This document shows, piece by piece, positions 61,046 to 64,000 of a stretch of 64,000 nucleotides of DNA; the stretch's first letter is position 1; the number at the start of each line of letters is the position of its first letter. Position numbers and translations under genes: made by a program. Origin of the DNA: Lamellibrachia satsuma (Eukaryota; Annelida; Polychaeta; Sabellida; Siboglinidae); contig BSQZ01000004.1 in assembly GCA_033239005.1 (NCBI GenBank), positions 15,189,007 to 15,253,006 on the forward strand, given 5' to 3'. The notes under the pieces were generated by a model. The model was given only the letters and a program-made list of their open reading frames with translations, made no database searches and was not told where the DNA came from.

Positions 61046-61338
61046 CTCTTAGGTTATTTGAGTCCTCAAGGAACGCAACTTCACCATTTTTAGTCTGTTA
61101 GGTTATTTGAGTCATCCAGGAACGCGTCTTCACCATTTTCAGTCTGTTAGGTTATTTGAGTCCTCCATGCACGCGTCTTCACCATTTCAGTCTGTTAGGT
61201 TATTTGAGTCCTCCAGGAATGCATCTTCACCATTTTCAGTCTGTTAGGTTATTTGAGTCCTCCAGGAACGCATCTTCACCATTTGCAGTCTGTTAGGTTA
61301 TCTGAGTCCTCCAGGCACGCGTCTTCACCATTTTCAAA
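61046..61338 (+). repeat. About 48-bp minisatellite, 6 copies
   Basis: Unit CAGTCTGTTAGGTTATTTGA, GTCCTCCAGGAACGC, (A/G)TCTTCACCATTTT. Confidence 0.93.
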
Positions 61339-61569
61339 CCTTCTCACTGTGTCTCTCAATATGTAAACACGGTTTACAACCGGGTAACAAAGACAATGGC
61401 CATAATTCAGATAGTGGCACCACAATACGGTTTTATCAATTACACAATGTGTCAACATCAAATCAAGTTAATCAACCACAATTACTTTTCATTCCAATTA
61501 CACTTCCATTGATGTTCAAACCAATTATAATTCTAAATGCAATTACAAATGAAATTACAAAAGGATTAG

Positions 61570-62197
61570 AATTACAAGTACAAGTACACGTACACATACA
61601 AGTACAAGTACAAGGAGAGCAACTAAAATGATTCCAGAACTTAGAGACCTTAGTTATGAAGAACGCCTGAAAGAATGTGGTTTAACAACTCTAGAGACAA
61701 GGAGGTTAAGAGGAGATCAGATTGAAGTTTTTAAGATTTTGAATGGGTATGAAAATATTGATAGAAATATGTTTTTCTCACTCAAGAAGGATAGCAGAAC
61801 TAGAGGACATGAGGTAAAATTAGTAAAGGATCAATGTAGATTGGACATCAGGAAGCACTCGTTCTCACAGAGGACAATAAATGAATGGAACAAATTGTCT
61901 ACAGATTGTGTAACTGCTAGCAGCGTGAATATGTTTAAAAACAAGGTTGACACATATCTCAGGAGGGTGGGTTATAAGTAGATGAACATTGTTGGACTCT
62001 CGATAAGCCAATAGCTTCCTTGTCCACTTGCCATCTGGGCCTTTGGCTTGGATGGCAAATCTTGTTAAATCTTGTTAAAGTACATGTACACGTACACGTA
62101 CACGTACAAGTACAAGTACAAGTACAAGTACAAGTACAAGTACAAGTACAAGTACACGTACACGTACACGTACAAGTACAAGTACAAGTACAAGTGC
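61570..62197 (+). mobile_element. LINE RT C-terminal end flanked by GTACAA/GTACAC satellites
   Basis: An uninterrupted frame 61628-61981 reads MIPELRDLSYEERLKECGLT, TLETRRLRGDQIEVFKILNG, FSQRTINEWNKLS and MFKNKVDTYLRRVGYK, stop. This is the post-RT tail common in L2/CR1-like elements of invertebrates. It is followed by a 3'UTR with a duplicated CTTGTTAAA and then (GTACAC/GTACAA)n from 62079 to 62197. A short similar satellite precedes it at 61570-61615. Confidence 0.85.
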
Positions 62198-62349
62198 AGA
62201 TATGTTATACAGGACAAACTGTTTATTCAAAATTACACGGCATACATACTGTTGCTGAATTTGGATATTCTCTATACCATTGAATTGAAAAATACGAGAG
62301 AGCAGTTCTGGTAGTTTTTCTGACAAAGTTTGTGATATAAAAAATAGTG

Positions 62350-62480
62350 TAGTTAACATAATTGTTGCAATTACACAAAATAAATCAATTACATAAGATA
62401 AATCAATTACACAAAATACACCAATTATTCAAAATAAATAAATTACACAAAATAACTCAGTTACATAAAAATATAAAAAC
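62350..62480 (+). repeat. Degenerate 18-19-bp AT-rich tandem repeat
   Basis: CAATTACACAAAATAAAT-type units, about 7 copies. Confidence 0.7.
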
Positions 62481-62844
62481 CAGAATCAATTATAATTATA
62501 AATACAACATGTTCTTGTAATCAATTACAAATATGTAATTTTAACCAGCCTAGTTAATACAGTTGTAATCATTGTAAACAAACCATAATGTGAAATAATA
62601 ATTGCTTAAGATCACATCTGATCAAAGCAAAAGTTTTCTATAACTACTTTTTACCAGTTAAAATGCTTATATTCAGTTTACACCATATTTATTTAAGTAC
62701 AACTAGCCAGATATCAATTCTAATCAAACTTCTAGCCCAGACACTGAGAGTGTAATTCAATACGATGAGGTAACATTTTGTTTAGCACAGGTATACGTTG
62801 GTTGGATATATAGGGTGAACCTGTACTCAGAGTCACCAGCAAAA

Positions 62845-63102
62845 TATCATACCACTATGCTGCTGTGCCTGGTATCATACCACTACGCTGCTGTGCCTGG
62901 TATCATACCACTACGCTGCTGTGCCTGGTATCATACCACTACGCTGCTGTACCTGGTATCATACCACTACGCTGCTGTACCTGGTATCATACCACTATGC
63001 TGCTGTACCTGGTATCATACCACTATGCTGCTGTACCTGGTATCATACCACTATGCTGCTGTACCTGGTATCATACCACTATGTTGCTGTACCTGGTATC
63101 AT
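62845..63102 (+). repeat. 28-bp minisatellite, about 9 copies
   Basis: Unit TATCATACCACTACGCTGCT plus GTGCCTGG. Each unit includes the palindromic GGTATCATACC. Confidence 0.95.
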
Positions 63103-63377
63103 TCACGAGAAAGTTCAGTAGCATATATCAGACATGAAAATAATGTGGTCATAACTGAAACTTTAGATCATATTTTCGGACAGTGTATTTATAAATTACT
63201 GTGATTCTATAATTCAATGTCTTTGCATAAAAATCAGTCCTACCTAGTATCCACCATGACATTCTAGATTATTTGTGGAAAAGGTTGAAGAAATCATTGG
63301 ACAAACCATTAAACTAATTCTGACCGGGCGTCTGGGCTGTCAAAAATCAACAAAAAGGGCAGAAGTAGTTCAGTCTA

Positions 63378-63380
63378 CAT

Positions 63381-63440
<60 letters not shown>
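63378..63440. repeat. (AT)n microsatellite
   Basis: About 60 bp of AT directly abutting the MITE copy that follows. Confidence 0.95.
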
Positions 63441-63443
<3 letters not shown>

Positions 63444-63735
63444 CATATCTGAACTAATTAGCATACACCCATTTTTAATCAGCAGGATCCATAATTATTT
63501 TTATTTGACTAGTGTGGTCCAACTGAAAAGTATCGCCATCTGGTGTTAAACAGTTGGCACCATTTTCAGTTGTTCTACACTAGTCACCAAACACCATTGG
63601 TGTTAAACAGTTACCTTATTTTCTAGAGAAACAGATGTTGGTGGATGTTTATAAGAACAGATTTGTTGAAAATTTTCCAAAGCCAAATTTTTCTCTCAAG
63701 CATACTGTATGCTTGTTATATTGAATGCTGTATAT
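63440..63735 (-). mobile_element. MITE family M, copy 3 (inverted)
   Basis: Contains ATTTGACTAGTGTGG, CGCCATCTGGTGTTAAACAG, TTCAGTTGTTCTACACTAGT and TTATAAGAACAGATTTGTTG: the reverse complement of copies 1 and 2. Confidence 0.8.
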
Positions 63736-64000
63736 TATATGAAATTTAGTTATTCATGCTCAGTTACCTGATTTAATAATCAATGTCAAGTCTTACGATG
63801 TTACCAAAAGTATCACTGGCGCTATCATCTCTACAGTGGATGAGATAACGATCTTGGTGCCTACCTAGACAGTCACATTAACATGTCAACATATCAATGG
63901 TCATCAGGTCCTGCTACTTCCACCTTCATTATATCAGCTAGATAAACAAGTTTCTACAGAGAAAGGCTGGAGAGAGGGTAGTCAATGTGCTAGTCACATT

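Overview
This window is nuclear DNA from a metazoan, most likely a bilaterian invertebrate. Evidence is the compact exons with GT-AG introns, the dense simple-sequence and minisatellite arrays, and many decayed non-LTR retrotransposons, hAT remnants and MITEs. The species cannot be named from sequence alone; a non-vertebrate chordate or a mollusc would fit. There is no prokaryotic gene organisation.

Two real host genes were found, both on the minus strand, by reading exons and checking splice sites and phase. (1) A Wnt2/Wnt2b-type ligand gene has five exons from 20656 down to 3097. They encode the signal peptide and the first 203 residues, to the conserved NNRAGR region; the 3' exons lie before base 1. 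(2) A complete ST7 (suppressor of tumorigenicity 7) orthologue has sixteen coding exons from 60119 down to 29886 (1638 nt, 545 aa plus stop), with every intron phase consistent. The pair reproduces the vertebrate WNT2-ST7 (and WNT2B-ST7L) linkage, but here the genes run head to tail.

Layout: 1-3096 is repeat-rich DNA in the next Wnt intron. 3097-20656 holds the Wnt exons, with introns carrying a CR1-like LINE, a CRE-rich inverted repeat, a 47-bp minisatellite and several (AT)n tracts. 20657-29885 is intergenic, with a CpG-rich Wnt promoter candidate, a 63-bp array of about 35 copies built from the C-terminal codons of a LINE, a CTG-type tract and a LINE RT fragment. 29886-60119 is ST7. 60120-64000 is upstream DNA with minisatellites, a LINE tail and a MITE.

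The most unusual signals are arrays and elements tied to splice junctions. Intron 4 of ST7 opens with about 22 units of a 20-bp repeat whose first unit is the exon 4/intron 4 donor itself. Intron 15 ends in a 27-bp (9-codon) array whose unit matches the start of exon 16. The acceptor of exon 13 appears to lie inside a LINE fragment. Also notable are a perfect 58-bp zero-spacer palindrome and a 12-copy array of CTCF-like motifs. Nearly all long ORFs in the window are repeat translations, not genes.
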